Source: Pedobacter xixiisoli | GTDB taxonomy: Bacteria; Bacteroidota; Bacteroidia; Sphingobacteriales; Sphingobacteriaceae | NCBI RefSeq assembly: GCF_900215335.1 | Contig: NZ_OCMT01000003.1 | Location: 62,001-126,000, forward strand | Direction of reading: 5' to 3' | Length of the DNA stretch: 64,000 nucleotides | Part shown: positions 25,854 to 35,652 of the stretch, one piece after another | Numbering within the stretch: the stretch's first letter is position 1 | Layout of the letters: every line of letters begins with the position of its first letter | Translations under genes and position numbers: made by a program | The notes under the pieces: generated by a model | Told to the model about the DNA's origin: nothing | What the model saw: only the letters and a program-made list of their open reading frames with translations | The model's database searches: none

Positions 25854-26984
25854 ATGTTGAAACCACTTAAAAAACTAAATGCTTGGTTACACCTTTGGTT
25901 AGGATTAGCTTCAGGAATTGTTGTCGTAATTTTAGGGATAACCGGCTGTATCTTAGTTTTTGAGCAGGAATTACGAAGTCTAAGCTCACCTTGGCTGCAT
26001 GTAGAAAAACCAGCCAAGGGCGCTTACTTACCTCCATCTGCTTTATATCAAGAAGTAAAAAAGGCCTTGCCCGAAAAGGAAATCCGTTCGGTTTGGTACC
26101 ATGGTCCAGAGCGTACAGCACATTTTAGCCTAAACTCTGATTCGATGGTTTATGTAAACCCATATACCGCCGAAATAGTAGCGATGGTAGATCACGAAGA
26201 TTTTTTTCATGAGATTGACGAAGGCCATAGGCATTTGTGGTTGCCCCCCGATATCGGTAGACCAATTGTGGGTTGGGCAACTTTTATTTTCTTTATATTA
26301 CTTGTAACAGGATTGATTTTATGGTGGCCTAAAAACCTAAAAAAGTCTAACGTTGATAAAAGTTTTAAGGTAAAATGGAGTGCTAAATTTAAACGCGTAA
26401 ACTACGATTTGCATAATGTTCTCGGGTTTTATTCGATGCTTTTGGCATTGTTAATGGCCATTACGGGATTGATCATGAGTTTCTCTTGGTTCAATAAAAG
26501 TATGTATCGGCTTACTGGCGGAGATAACAATCAGCCTCAACCTAAAGAAGAGGTTTTTGAACCTTCAAAATTGCCTATGTTGGGTCAAGTGGATAAGGTT
26601 TGGCGAAAAGTGCAAGATGAAATTGCCGTAGATAATAAAGATCAGATTATCGTTTCTTTTCCAGATCATGAAGACGATCCAATTTATGCTTGTACCGATA
26701 TGGTTAACGGACATTGGAGAGATCTGTATTTCAAGCAATCTGATCTGTCTTTTACCAACAGGACAAAAGAACGAACAATGGATTTACCTTTTGCCGACAA
26801 GGTAAGAAAGCTGAATTTTACGCTGCATGTTGGTGCTTTTGCAGGTCTTTTTAGTAAAATTATCTATTTCATAGCTAGCTTAATCTGCGCAAGTTTACCT
26901 ATCACTGGTTTTTACATCTGGTGGGGTAAAAAGAAGAAGTCGGAAAAGAAAAGTTCGAAACCGAAGCTTACAGCGGTGAACTAA
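25854..26984 (+). CDS. PepSY-associated TM helix protein (putative iron/siderophore reductase)
   Basis: The 376-residue inner-membrane protein has four hydrophobic segments: LHLWLGLASGIVVVILGITGCILVF at the N-terminus, WATFIFFILLVTGLILWWP, the pair around VLGFYSMLLALLMAITGLIMSFSW, and IIYFIASLICASLPITGFYIWWGKK at the C-terminus. Large periplasmic PepSY-type loops lie between them. Conserved histidines (LHLWLG, HRHLW, LHNVLGFY, LHVGAFAG) could ligate haem. Family members next to TonB receptors are thought to reduce ferric siderophores. The ATG at 25854 is preferred to the TTG at 25848. Confidence 0.92.
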   Translation: MLKPLKKLNAWLHLWLGLASGIVVVILGITGCILVFEQELRSLSSPWLHVEKPAKGAYLPPSALYQEVKKALPEKEIRSVWYHGPERTAHFSLNSDSMVYVNPYTAEIVAMVDHEDFFHEIDEGHRHLWLPPDIGRPIVGWATFIFFILLVTGLILWWPKNLKKSNVDKSFKVKWSAKFKRVNYDLHNVLGFYSMLLALLMAITGLIMSFSWFNKSMYRLTGGDNNQPQPKEEVFEPSKLPMLGQVDKVWRKVQDEIAVDNKDQIIVSFPDHEDDPIYACTDMVNGHWRDLYFKQSDLSFTNRTKERTMDLPFADKVRKLNFTLHVGAFAGLFSKIIYFIASLICASLPITGFYIWWGKKKKSEKKSSKPKLTAVN

Positions 26985-27009
26985 TCATCTAACAATTAAA
27001 AATAATCAT

Positions 27010-29466
27010 ATGGAAAGTACGTACGTTGCAGCTCAATTAGCTGTTAAGAAGATCTCTTTGCGAAAAATTTTAGGCTTTGCTTTATGTTTATTCTTCGCCC
27101 AAATTGCTTTTGCACAACATAAAGGCAGTGTTTCAGGGGTGGTGAAAGCAACTTCAGGTAAAGGAATAGAATATGCTTCAGTAGCTTTAAAGCAAAGCGA
27201 TGATAAAATCTTTAAAGGCGTACTTACCGATTCTGTAGGCCGATTTGTTTTTAAGAATGTACCTAACGGAAGCTACAAGCTGGTAGTTTCTAGCATGGGT
27301 TATATAAGTTACGCTGCTCCTAGTTTTCAAATTAGCGATACCAAAAATATTCATGAGTTTTCTAAACTTCAACTAGCGGAAGATGCCAAACAACTAGCCA
27401 CGGTACAGGTTACTGGTCAAAAGAAAGTGATAGAGCAAAGCATGGATAAGATGACTTTAAATGTGGAAAATAGCATTTTAGCCGAAGGAAATACTGCTTT
27501 GGAACTATTGGAAAGAGCACCAGGGGTGAAAATAGATAGCGACGGCAAAATTTCCCTAAAAGGAAGAACTGGTGTAACCGTGATGATGAATGGTAAGCTG
27601 ACTTATTTGAGTGCAGCTGAACTGGCGGTACTGTTAAAAGCACCCAATTCATCTTCTATTTCCAAAATTGAAATCATCAACAGTCCTTCTTCTAAATATG
27701 ACGCTGCGGGGAATGCTGGAATCATCAATATTGTGATGAAGAAAAACCAAGTAAAAGGTTTAAACGGTTCGGTGAGTGCCAACGGTGGAGCTGGTCGTAA
27801 CGCCAGATATGGAGGTGGCTTCAACCTAAATTATCGTAGTTCTAACTTCAACGTTTACGGTAATTACAACTATGCTTATCGTGGCGAAACCGAATATCTA
27901 GATTTTATCAGGCGTTTTGCAGATGGTCAAATAGCCACTTCAAGAACTTCAACACAACGTACCGAAACCAACGAACCTTTAAATACGCACAATTTCCGTG
28001 TAGGGATAGATTATGAAATAGACAGCAATAACGTTATCGGAGTTTTGGTAAATGGGAATTTAGGCAAATATATTCACGATAGTGAAACCAGTAATTTGAT
28101 TAGAAATAGCCAAGGAACTTTGTTGAATGATATGTTGACCCAAAACTACGACAAACAAAGCTGGGAAAGTTTAACCTATAATTTAAACTATTTACATCGC
28201 TTTGCGAAAAAAGGCAGAGAGCTGTCTGCGGATGTAGATTTTGCACCAAATCGTTTCAGCTCGAATCTCAATTTAGACACTTACACTCGTCCAAATGCTG
28301 ATTTTCCTAATGGAGATTTAGCTAGAAGGCGAGGAACAGTACCCGCGAAAACAGATGTTTATGTCGCTAAAATTGATTATACCGATGTGATAAGCAAGCA
28401 GATTAAGCTGGAGACAGGAGCAAAAAGTTCGTTTATCGAGTCTGATAATAATTTGGTGTATCACCAGTTCATCAATAATGCTTGGGAATACGATGCCACC
28501 TCGAGCAATCACTTCAGATACAAGGAACAGATTCATGCCGCTTATTTAAACTTAATGGCCGAGTTTGGTAAGACTTCTATACAAGCTGGCTTACGTGGAG
28601 AGTACACCAATACCAACGGAAATCAAATGACTACAAATACGGTATTCACTAGAGATTACTTCCAGTTGTTCCCCAATGTGGTGGTGAATCAGAATTTAAA
28701 TACGAATAACCAAGTTCAGTTGTCTTACAGCCGTAGAATAGAGCGACCAAATTACGGTGCGTTAAATCCTTTCCGTATGTTCAGAGATCCATCTTTATAT
28801 TACGAAGGAAATCCATATTTGAAACCCGAACTGACGCAAAATATTGTATTTAACCACGTGTTTAAAAGCAGGTATACTACATCATTAAATTACAGTAAAA
28901 CTAGCGATGTGATTACTTGGGTTACCGGACAAAATGATGCAACAAACACTACGTTCGAAGCGCCTAAAAACTTGCCGAGTTTAATCAATTACGGTGTGAG
29001 TTTTACGGCACAAATAGATTATTTTAAATGGTGGTCGGGTACTAATTTTGCCAACGTTTTCCGTAATGAATACGACTTGGCAAACGAACAAAAAAAGCAA
29101 ACCAGTTTCAATTTAAATACGCAAAACTCTTTTAAAATTACCAAAGGCTTTGGCGCAGAGCTGAATGCTTTTTATAACTCGTCATCTGTTTATGGCATTA
29201 TTAAAGAACGGGCTTATTGGGCGGTTTCAGCGGCTTTCCAAAAAAGTGTATTGAATGATAAAGGAAGCATCAAATTAGCCATCAACGATATTTTCCAAAC
29301 GAATAATTATAGGAATGATACCCGCTATCAAAACATTGATATGTACAGCAGAATCTGGATTGATAGCAGAAGGGCAATCCTTTCATTTACCTACAGGTTT
29401 GGAAAGCAATTTGAGAGCAGAACACGCAAAACCGGAAGTGAAGATGTCCAGAATAGGATAAAGTAG
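27010..29466 (+). CDS. TonB-dependent receptor-like outer-membrane beta-barrel protein
   Basis: This 818-residue protein has a signal peptide ending near ALAFAQ-type residues (LFFAQIAFAQHKG) and a CarboxypepD_reg domain (VSGVVKATSGKGIEYASVALKQ). A plug-like part contains VTVMMNGKLTYLSAAELA and SISKIEIINSPSSKYDAAGNAGIINIVMKK, followed by the C-terminal OMP beta-barrel-3 domain with SRRIERPNYGALNPF. This architecture is common in Bacteroidota and differs from SusC. It ends the operon with the DUF4374 and PepSY genes and is probably a second importer for the same metal-ligand system. Confidence 0.92.
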   Translation: MESTYVAAQLAVKKISLRKILGFALCLFFAQIAFAQHKGSVSGVVKATSGKGIEYASVALKQSDDKIFKGVLTDSVGRFVFKNVPNGSYKLVVSSMGYISYAAPSFQISDTKNIHEFSKLQLAEDAKQLATVQVTGQKKVIEQSMDKMTLNVENSILAEGNTALELLERAPGVKIDSDGKISLKGRTGVTVMMNGKLTYLSAAELAVLLKAPNSSSISKIEIINSPSSKYDAAGNAGIINIVMKKNQVKGLNGSVSANGGAGRNARYGGGFNLNYRSSNFNVYGNYNYAYRGETEYLDFIRRFADGQIATSRTSTQRTETNEPLNTHNFRVGIDYEIDSNNVIGVLVNGNLGKYIHDSETSNLIRNSQGTLLNDMLTQNYDKQSWESLTYNLNYLHRFAKKGRELSADVDFAPNRFSSNLNLDTYTRPNADFPNGDLARRRGTVPAKTDVYVAKIDYTDVISKQIKLETGAKSSFIESDNNLVYHQFINNAWEYDATSSNHFRYKEQIHAAYLNLMAEFGKTSIQAGLRGEYTNTNGNQMTTNTVFTRDYFQLFPNVVVNQNLNTNNQVQLSYSRRIERPNYGALNPFRMFRDPSLYYEGNPYLKPELTQNIVFNHVFKSRYTTSLNYSKTSDVITWVTGQNDATNTTFEAPKNLPSLINYGVSFTAQIDYFKWWSGTNFANVFRNEYDLANEQKKQTSFNLNTQNSFKITKGFGAELNAFYNSSSVYGIIKERAYWAVSAAFQKSVLNDKGSIKLAINDIFQTNNYRNDTRYQNIDMYSRIWIDSRRAILSFTYRFGKQFESRTRKTGSEDVQNRIK

Positions 29467-30058
29467 TTGTTTTATCGCTAGCTAAAATAACCTGTCATTT
29501 CGAACGAGAAATGACGAGAATTGAAAATCTACGTAGTAAAATCTAGCAAACTGTATTATAGCAAAGTGTTAGATTTCTCTCTGCGTTCGAAATGACGGCA
29601 TAAATTTTAAGAGTCTTTGCCAATTAAACTAACTCAACGCTTTTTTATAATTATCTTATCCTAGCTAACAGCCCCTGAAATAAATTCAGGGTGACGTTGA
29701 ACGGAGGCTCCGTCATGCTGAATTTATTTTACTTCGTAGCTTTCCGTTTTGCTACAGGTTAGCATCAGTTTTAAAGTAAGTCCATCATTTCCACTGAAGC
29801 GCAGCGAAATGGAGAACTGAAAAGCGTAGCTAAATCTTAATGTGTTATACATTGGTACAAAGATTTAGCTTTTATTTCCCTACTACTGCTAAAAATGGAT
29901 TGAGACTTACGAAGTTTCAAAAACTTCGTAAGTCTTTCTATAGGCTATCGTCATTTCGAACGAGGAATGAGGAGAAATCTTTGAAAATGCTTTAGATAGT
30001 TCAAAGGTTTAGCTTCGCTGATTTTCAGTTCTCCGCTACGGTCGAAATGACGGAAATG
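29467..30058. repeat. 592-bp intergenic block of palindromic repeats
   Basis: No gene is seen. The block contains at least two units bounded by inverted copies of GTCATTTCGAACG: 29,494 with 29,587-29,597, and 29,949 with about 30,035-30,052. Between them lie CTGAAATAAATTCAG-type palindromes (29,674-29,732) that match the family at 19,434. They resemble non-autonomous dispersed repeats, and no transposase is associated locally. Confidence 0.7.
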
Positions 30059-30796
30059 CTACCAACTAAATTCGTTCAATGCTTTTTGGTAATTATCCTT
30101 ATCAAAACTATAAAGTATTGGTGACTTATGTGCACCACCTTTTCTTTCCTTATCTAGCTTTTTCAAAATGTTATAGCGCATAATCCTTCGATAAAAATTA
30201 CCTCTATTTAACTTGTATCCAAGTACCGCTTCATAGAGCCGTTGCAGCTCGGGCATCGTAAATTCTTCGGGCAAAAGATTATAGCCAATAGGTTTATACC
30301 TTATTTGTTCCCTTAAAGTAGCTAATGCATTCTCAATAATGCTTTTGTGGTCCATCACCATTTCAGGCAACTCATCAATAGGCATCCATCTACAATCTTC
30401 AGACGAGGCGTCTATCACTGGCGTTACACTTTCATGGTCTACCAAAGCATAATAGCCTATCGTCACGAAACGTTGTTTGTGCCACAAATCATCATCGTAT
30501 TCCGTAAAATAACCTTCAGAACGATTCAAATCTCCAAACACGTTAAATGCATTTAGAAATATTTTGTCCGCACCACTTCTTTCCTTCAATATCCTTCTTG
30601 CTGCATCATCAAGTGCTTCTTTTTTAAGTACATATCCACCTGGTAATATCCAGTTTTCTGCATTATCCTTCAATTTCAATAAAAGCACGTTCAGCTGCTG
30701 TTGGTCGAAACCAAAAACGACGCAATCAATAGATAAATGAGGTAAAGCAGTTTCCCAATGCCTTTTACTAGACTCTATTATTTCTTTTATCTGCAT
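30059..30796 (-). CDS. Nudix-domain transcriptional regulator, NrtR/AraR-like
   Basis: The 245-residue protein has an N-terminal Nudix domain (LSIDCVVFGFDQQQLNVLLLK... NWILPGGYV) and a C-terminal winged helix (FTMPELQRLYEAVLGYKLNRGNFYRRIMR). The Nudix box is degenerate: two catalytic glutamates of REUxEExGU are replaced (RILKERSGA). This suggests ligand sensing instead of hydrolysis. Bacteroidota relatives include NrtR and the arabinose regulator AraR. It is divergent from the broken sugar transporter at 30,976, so it probably once controlled that gene in response to a sugar-derived ligand. Confidence 0.9.
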   Translation of the reverse strand: MQIKEIIESSKRHWETALPHLSIDCVVFGFDQQQLNVLLLKLKDNAENWILPGGYVLKKEALDDAARRILKERSGADKIFLNAFNVFGDLNRSEGYFTEYDDDLWHKQRFVTIGYYALVDHESVTPVIDASSEDCRWMPIDELPEMVMDHKSIIENALATLREQIRYKPIGYNLLPEEFTMPELQRLYEAVLGYKLNRGNFYRRIMRYNILKKLDKERKGGAHKSPILYSFDKDNYQKALNEFSW

Positions 30797-30975
30797 CCGG
30801 TTAAAGTAATATTTTTTAGTGATTTAAAGCAATAATTTGTTTTTCTAAGACAAACACCTTATTGTTGCTTCTTAATGAAACAATAAGAGTTTCAGTCGAC
30901 TAGCCAAATACGCCGGTTTCATTCCTTTCCTTATTTCATTCTATTTAAGAATACCAAATACAATAACATTAAATT

Positions 30976-32323
30976 GTGATGAACACATCGGGGTTTATCA
31001 CCTGCATAAATGATATTTTGATACCTTATTTGAAAGAACTATTTCAATTCGTAGGATCTCTATTAGTGCAGTTCTGCTTTTTCGGAGCCTATTTTGTAGG
31101 TTCATTGATTTACTTCTTGATTTCTTATACTAAAGGCGATCCAATTAATAAAGTAGGTTACAAGAAGGGCATTTTATTCGGAATATTGTTGGCTGCCTTT
31201 GGTTGCGTATTGTTTTACCCTGCTGCCACTTATGCTAGCTACCCCTTGTTTTTAACCGCGTTATTTGTGTTGGGTTTAGGTTTTACCGTATTGCAAATTA
31301 CCGCCAATGCGTATGTTTCTTTATTGTGTTCAGAAGACAGTGCTTCGAGCAGATTGAACCTTACACAAGCTTTCAATGCTTTTGGAACTACCATTGCCCC
31401 AATTTTAGGCGGACATCTGATTTTTGAACTGTTCTCCGCTGCAGATGGAAGTTTTAGTGCATCGGCTACTCGTATTCCATATCTTATTTTTGGAGGAATA
31501 TTGCTGTTGGTGGCTTTGTTAATTGCTTACGTAAAACTACCATCCTTTAAGGCAGAAGATACCGAGCAGGTAAAAGGTTTCGGAGTGTTGAAATTTGCAC
31601 ATTTAAAACTAGGTGTTTTGGCAATGTTCTGTTATGTAGGTGCAGAAGTTGCCATTGGAAGTTTTATCATCAGTTTTTAAAAGAAACCAAAGGGATGGAA
31701 GAGTTGGTAAGCAAAAACTACCTTTCCTTATACTGGGGTGGTGCCATGATTGGAAGATTTGTTGGTGCAATTTCGCTGAACCATACCTTAAGTCAGGCAA
31801 AAAAAAATGGTTTACATGTTGGCTACAAGTGCAGCCGTGTTCTTGTTAATTTTCAGCATTGTCAACTTAAGCTTTGCCGAAATCAGTTTCTTTCTAGTTT
31901 TATCGCAATGAATCTTTTGCTTTCCTGATTGGGAAGTCTGCGCCAGCTAGAACTTTAGCTATATTTTCATCGGTAAATATGTTGCTGTTAGCTTTCGCCA
32001 TGTTAAGCAGCGGCGATATGGCAGTTTATAGTATTTTAGGAATCGGAATGTTCAATTCCATTATGTTTTCTAACATCTTCACCTTATCCATTGCCAAGTT
32101 GGGTAACTACACCAGTCAAGGTTCTTCCCTTTTGGTCATGGCCATTTTGGGAGGTGCCATTATGCCCTTGGTACAAGCGGCTATTGCCGACCAAATAGGT
32201 GTGCACCATTCATTTGTACTTCCTTTACTTTGTTATATTTATATTTATATTTTGTATTTCGGTATGTATTGTTCCAAAAAGCTCAAGAATATTGAACAAA
32301 CTAGTGTACAAGCTGGTCACTAA
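30976..32323 (+). pseudogene. Broken FucP/GluP-type sugar MFS transporter
   Basis: Three or more reading frames together rebuild one major-facilitator sugar permease: FITCINDILIPYLKELFQ, then VQFCFFGAYFVGSLIYFLIS, LGFTVLQITANAYVSLL, and near the end MFNSIMFSNIFTLSIAKLGN. The frame breaks in an AGTTTTTAAAAG run near 31,675. It breaks again in a run of nine A near 31,800-31,808, and at the region 31,905-31,925. The first transmembrane helix is also missing or replaced. Several independent lesions make real decay more likely than one read error. Homopolymer indels could still come from sequencing. Confidence 0.88.
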
Positions 32324-32522
32324 TTTTAACGCCCTGAACTAAATTCGGGGCTTTTTCATGTGGTCGTCATTGCGAGGTTACGAAGCAATCTCAATTTGAG
32401 AAAACTGCTTTGCTTAAAATCACTCTATAAAAGATTAGCACCGCAACTGAATGAAGTGTTTTGCGGATGTTTGCGGTTTTTTGAGAATTTATCTTTAATA
32501 TTGAGATAAAAATCAACTAACC

Positions 32523-34013
32523 ATGCTCAAAAAAATACTCTTTGTTTTGCTTATTGGCGTGTCTTCACAACTGAAAGCTCAAATTAACAATGGCCCAAAA
32601 ATACAACGCGAATTTAGGGCGGCTTGGGTTGCCAGTGTGGCGAATATCAATTGGCCGAGCAAGCCAGGTTTAACTACACAGCAACAGCAGGATGAAGCCA
32701 TTGCTTTGTTGGATATGTTACAGAAAAATAACTTCAATGCGGTAATTTTTCAGATTAGGCCACAGGCAGATGCCTTTTACAAAAGCAATATCGAACCTTG
32801 GTCGTACTTTCTAACAGGGGTGCAAGGGCAAGCTCCAAATCCGTATTACGATCCTTTGGAATTTTGGGTAAATGCAGCTCACGAGCGTGGAATGGAGTTG
32901 CATGTTTGGCTTAATCCATATCGTGCACATCACGTTTCTGGTGGTGCGGTCAGTGATTTTTCAGTAGTTAAAAAACATCCCGATTTAGTGGTGAAATTAA
33001 AGCAAGGCTATTGGTGGTTTGATCCGTCAAAGAAAGGAACACAAGATTTAGCTTCTTCAGTAGTGAAAGACATTGTAAAACGCTATGATATTGATGGAGT
33101 GCATTTCGACGATTATTTCTATCCTTACGCAGAGTATAATGGTGGTGCCGATTTTCCCGATAATGAGAGCTATGCGGCTTATCAAAAAAGTGGAGGTAAA
33201 TTAGCTAGAGGTGATTGGCGTAGAGATCATGTGAACAAGTTCGTAAAACGTATTTACAAAGAAATCAAAGCTGAAAAGAAATATGTGAAATTCGGTATCA
33301 GTCCTTTCGGGATTTGGAGACCAGGCTATCCAGAATCAATCCGTGGGATGGATCAGTACGAGAAGCTGTATGCTGATGCTAAGCTATGGCTCAACGAAGG
33401 CTGGATAGATTATTTTATGCCCCAGTTGTATTGGCAAATCAACAATATTCCTTTGAGTTTTCCTGTTTTGCTAGGTTGGTGGGAAACCGAAAACACCAAA
33501 GCTAGACACTTATGGCCAGGTTTAAATAGCGGCATTGGTGGCGGCGAAAAAAACAGTGATGAAATTATCAATCAAATCATGATTTCGAGAGGCATTACAC
33601 CAAAATCGCCAGGTGTTGCCCATTGGAGTATTGGCGCTTTAACTAAGCATGAAAGTTTAAGAAATGATTTGCTTGCCGGACCTTATAAGGAAGAGGCTTT
33701 AGTGCCGGCTTCTTCGTGGTTGGATAAATCGTTGCCTGCAGGTGTTGCCGTTGCTACAGAAGACCGTAATACTGATTCGTATATCAAATGGACAGCTAAG
33801 AAAGAAAAAGAGGTGTTTAAGTATGTGGTTTATACGCAATACGGAGATAGATGGACTTATAGAACTTTAAATGCTAAAAGTAGTTTCTTGCAGGTGCCAA
33901 AAGTAATGGAGGTAAATCCAAAAACTAAAGCTACTGCCAAATTGAACGCGGTTAAGGTAACGGTAGTAGATCGAACTGGAAATGAAAGTGAGGGAGAGAT
34001 TGTAGTTTTATAA
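32523..34013 (+). CDS. GH10-like (DUF187/GHL10) secreted glycosyl hydrolase
   Basis: The 496-residue protein has a signal peptide (ILFVLLIGVSSQLKAQ) and the DUF187 TIM-barrel signature: REFRAAWVASVANINWPS, then NAVIFQIRPQADAFY, MELHVWLNPYRAHH, DIDGVHFDDYFYPY, and VKFGISPFGIWRPG. A C-terminal Ig/Fn3-like domain covers roughly 400-496 (DSYIKWTAKKEKEVFKYVVY). These proteins are predicted polysaccharide hydrolases, possibly acting on cell-wall glycans. The Asp-Asp pair in HFDDYF is the probable catalytic region. It stands alone, preceded and followed by repeats. Confidence 0.93.
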   Translation: MLKKILFVLLIGVSSQLKAQINNGPKIQREFRAAWVASVANINWPSKPGLTTQQQQDEAIALLDMLQKNNFNAVIFQIRPQADAFYKSNIEPWSYFLTGVQGQAPNPYYDPLEFWVNAAHERGMELHVWLNPYRAHHVSGGAVSDFSVVKKHPDLVVKLKQGYWWFDPSKKGTQDLASSVVKDIVKRYDIDGVHFDDYFYPYAEYNGGADFPDNESYAAYQKSGGKLARGDWRRDHVNKFVKRIYKEIKAEKKYVKFGISPFGIWRPGYPESIRGMDQYEKLYADAKLWLNEGWIDYFMPQLYWQINNIPLSFPVLLGWWETENTKARHLWPGLNSGIGGGEKNSDEIINQIMISRGITPKSPGVAHWSIGALTKHESLRNDLLAGPYKEEALVPASSWLDKSLPAGVAVATEDRNTDSYIKWTAKKEKEVFKYVVYTQYGDRWTYRTLNAKSSFLQVPKVMEVNPKTKATAKLNAVKVTVVDRTGNESEGEIVVL

Positions 34014-34041
34014 AATAAGACGTCATTTCTCCATTATGCTA

Positions 34042-34262
34042 GTCTGGATTTTCGATCTAGGCTTTGTTTAGCTCGGTTTCACGCTGGTCTGGATTTGTAA
34101 TCCAGACTTTATTAACTCAGGATTTTTAATTCTGTAAACATCTTATTTAAGACTTTACGTATAAAACATGTATAGCGTTTATAGGGATTTCAAATCCCTA
34201 ATTATTTGACTAACCGTAATGGCTGGTCTGGATTTGTAATCCAGACCTATTTAACTCAGGAT
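34042..34262. repeat. REP palindrome cluster downstream of the RAYT gene
   Basis: Several copies of GTCTGGATTTGTAATCCAGAC (34,087 and 34,224 regions), CAGGATTTTTAATCCTG-type units and GGGATTTCAAATCCC (34,174-34,188) alternate with short spacers. These are short imperfect palindromes of the REP/BIME kind and match those on the other side of the transposase gene. Confidence 0.85.
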
Positions 34263-34273
34263 TTGTAATCCTG

Positions 34274-34819
34274 TTATTCTAAAAAAAACACTTCTAATAA
34301 TCCCACACCTCCAGCGTAATTGATTGCCGAGCTATAATTGTAATATTGAGGTTCATTTACTAATCCAGATTCTACAGGATTTTCGTGGATATAGTTTAAT
34401 TTTTGCTCTAAGAAAGCATTAGTTTCTAAGAATATCGGATGATAGCCGTCTTGCCAAAATTTGGCTAATGTTATTTTTGGATTAATACTGCCAAGAAATT
34501 TGAACTTGTTTAACATCCATTCTCTACTCTCGTTAATTTTAGAAATTTCAGATACAATTTGTTTCGAGGTGTATTTTTTGAAATCGCGGATGATGTCTGA
34601 TAAATTTTTGTTTTGCGTTGCACTTACTATTAAATGTAGATGACTGGGCATTAAGCACCATGCATACAAGATTAGACCTTTATGTCTTTGGCAGTAAGAA
34701 ATACTCTCAATAACTATTTCAGCTAATTCACGACGTGTAAAAACGTCAATCCAATCTACTACTGTAATAGTGATGAAATAAAGCCCTTCTTTGTCAGTTA
34801 TTTGGTATTTAAAACCCAT
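34274..34819 (-). CDS. REP-associated tyrosine transposase (RAYT)
   Basis: The 181-residue protein is a Y1/HUH transposase of the IS200-like RAYT branch. It has the HUH metal-binding motif in LMPSHLHLIVS (His-Leu-His), the early YFITITVVDW strand, and the tyrosine near the C-terminus within QKLNYIHENPVESGLV. REP palindromes flank it on both sides, the hallmark of RAYTs, which cut REP hairpins and are usually single-copy domesticated genes. The gene reads against the GH10-like gene. It appears intact, so REP movement may be ongoing. Confidence 0.93.
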   Translation of the reverse strand: MGFKYQITDKEGLYFITITVVDWIDVFTRRELAEIVIESISYCQRHKGLILYAWCLMPSHLHLIVSATQNKNLSDIIRDFKKYTSKQIVSEISKINESREWMLNKFKFLGSINPKITLAKFWQDGYHPIFLETNAFLEQKLNYIHENPVESGLVNEPQYYNYSSAINYAGGVGLLEVFFLE

Positions 34820-34840
34820 TAATAAATTTAGCTTTTTTTT

Positions 34841-34975
34841 GCAGGGATTTCAAATCCCTAGCTATTAGAGTCCGGATTGCAAATCCGGACTAGCGAAGCG
34901 CTGATCTTCCAATATCGCTAGTCGGGATTTGTAATCCCGATTTCTTTAACTCAGGATTTTTAATCCTGTATCTAG
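34841..34975. repeat. REP palindrome cluster upstream of the RAYT gene
   Basis: Units GGGATTTCAAATCCC, GTCCGGATTGCAAATCCGGAC, GTCGGGATTTGTAATCCCGA and CAGGATTTTTAATCCTG occur in series. They share the GGATTnnnAATCC core with the downstream cluster, but the flanking bases differ and change in pairs, as expected for hairpins under selection. Confidence 0.85.
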
Positions 34976-35009
34976 CAATGTTTTTACTTATAGATAAAAT
35001 TGATAATTG

Positions 35010-35555
35010 TTATTGTAAGTTATCAATCTCCTTCATGTAGGCTAAATACGCCTCTTTGTAATTCAAATTTTTGTTTTCAGACTTAGAAATAAACGATAAG
35101 AAATCCTCCAAATCCGCTTCCGTAAAACCGAGTCTTCTAAATAGCGCTTGGTCGTTTGGCCAATTTTCTGGATTCACTTTAATGGACGCCATTTGCTTAT
35201 AAAGCAAAATCCCTTTTCTAAATTCCGTATAGCCGATGTTCTGTTTGAAAGCTTGTACAGCATTAACTAACGTTTTATAGTTAACTATCGAATCTACATT
35301 ACTTTCGCTAAGTACGGTATAAAGAATTTGAGGCTTTAATATTTCAATATCTACGCTATCTAATGCTACAAACTTTTTCAGTACGTTGATATCCTTCACA
35401 AAAAGTGAATCGGTAGATTTTAAGCGTGTTTTTAGAAAGTTCGGCTGTTCTGCAAGTAGTTTGCTATCGGCTGCTGATTGTTGAGCAGATGAAGAAATGC
35501 TATTTAAAAATAGTAGAATTGCGAATATGATTTTGAAGCTGTGGCTATTTCTCAT
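35010..35555 (-). CDS. Secreted hypothetical protein, 181 aa
   Basis: The protein has an N-terminal signal peptide (IIFAILLFLNSISSSAQQ) and no lipobox or further membrane span, so it is probably periplasmic or exported. The mature part is helical and charged (ADSKLLAEQPNFLKTRLKSTD, LEDFLSFISKSENKNLNYKEAY). I recognise no family. It follows the M28 peptidase gene on the same strand, but a hairpin terminator at 35,606-35,632 lies between them, so it is probably transcribed separately. Confidence 0.75.
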   Translation of the reverse strand: MRNSHSFKIIFAILLFLNSISSSAQQSAADSKLLAEQPNFLKTRLKSTDSLFVKDINVLKKFVALDSVDIEILKPQILYTVLSESNVDSIVNYKTLVNAVQAFKQNIGYTEFRKGILLYKQMASIKVNPENWPNDQALFRRLGFTEADLEDFLSFISKSENKNLNYKEAYLAYMKEIDNLQ

Positions 35556-35605
35556 TATCTACAAAGGTAAGCTTTAGGTATTTGCTAATTGCACTAAAAC
35601 AAAAA

Positions 35606-35632
35606 AATCCCGCTAGCTAAGCCAACGGGATT
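35606..35632 (-). terminator. Terminator of the M28 peptidase gene
   Basis: AATCCCG (35606-35612) pairs with CGGGATT (35626-35632). On the minus strand the hairpin is followed by a run of T (the A tract at 35,599-35,607 on plus). It lies 20 bp after the peptidase stop. Confidence 0.75.
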
Positions 35633-35652
35633 ATATTTTAAGGAACTTGCTG

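Noticed and set aside
30976..31680. Functional short sugar transporter
   Set aside because: It stops mid-protein and the remainder continues in other frames with conserved transporter sequence, so it is one broken gene.
34274..34819. Ordinary IS200/IS605 insertion sequence
   Set aside because: The protein length, single copy in the window and flanking REP palindromes fit a RAYT better than a mobile IS with left and right hairpin ends.
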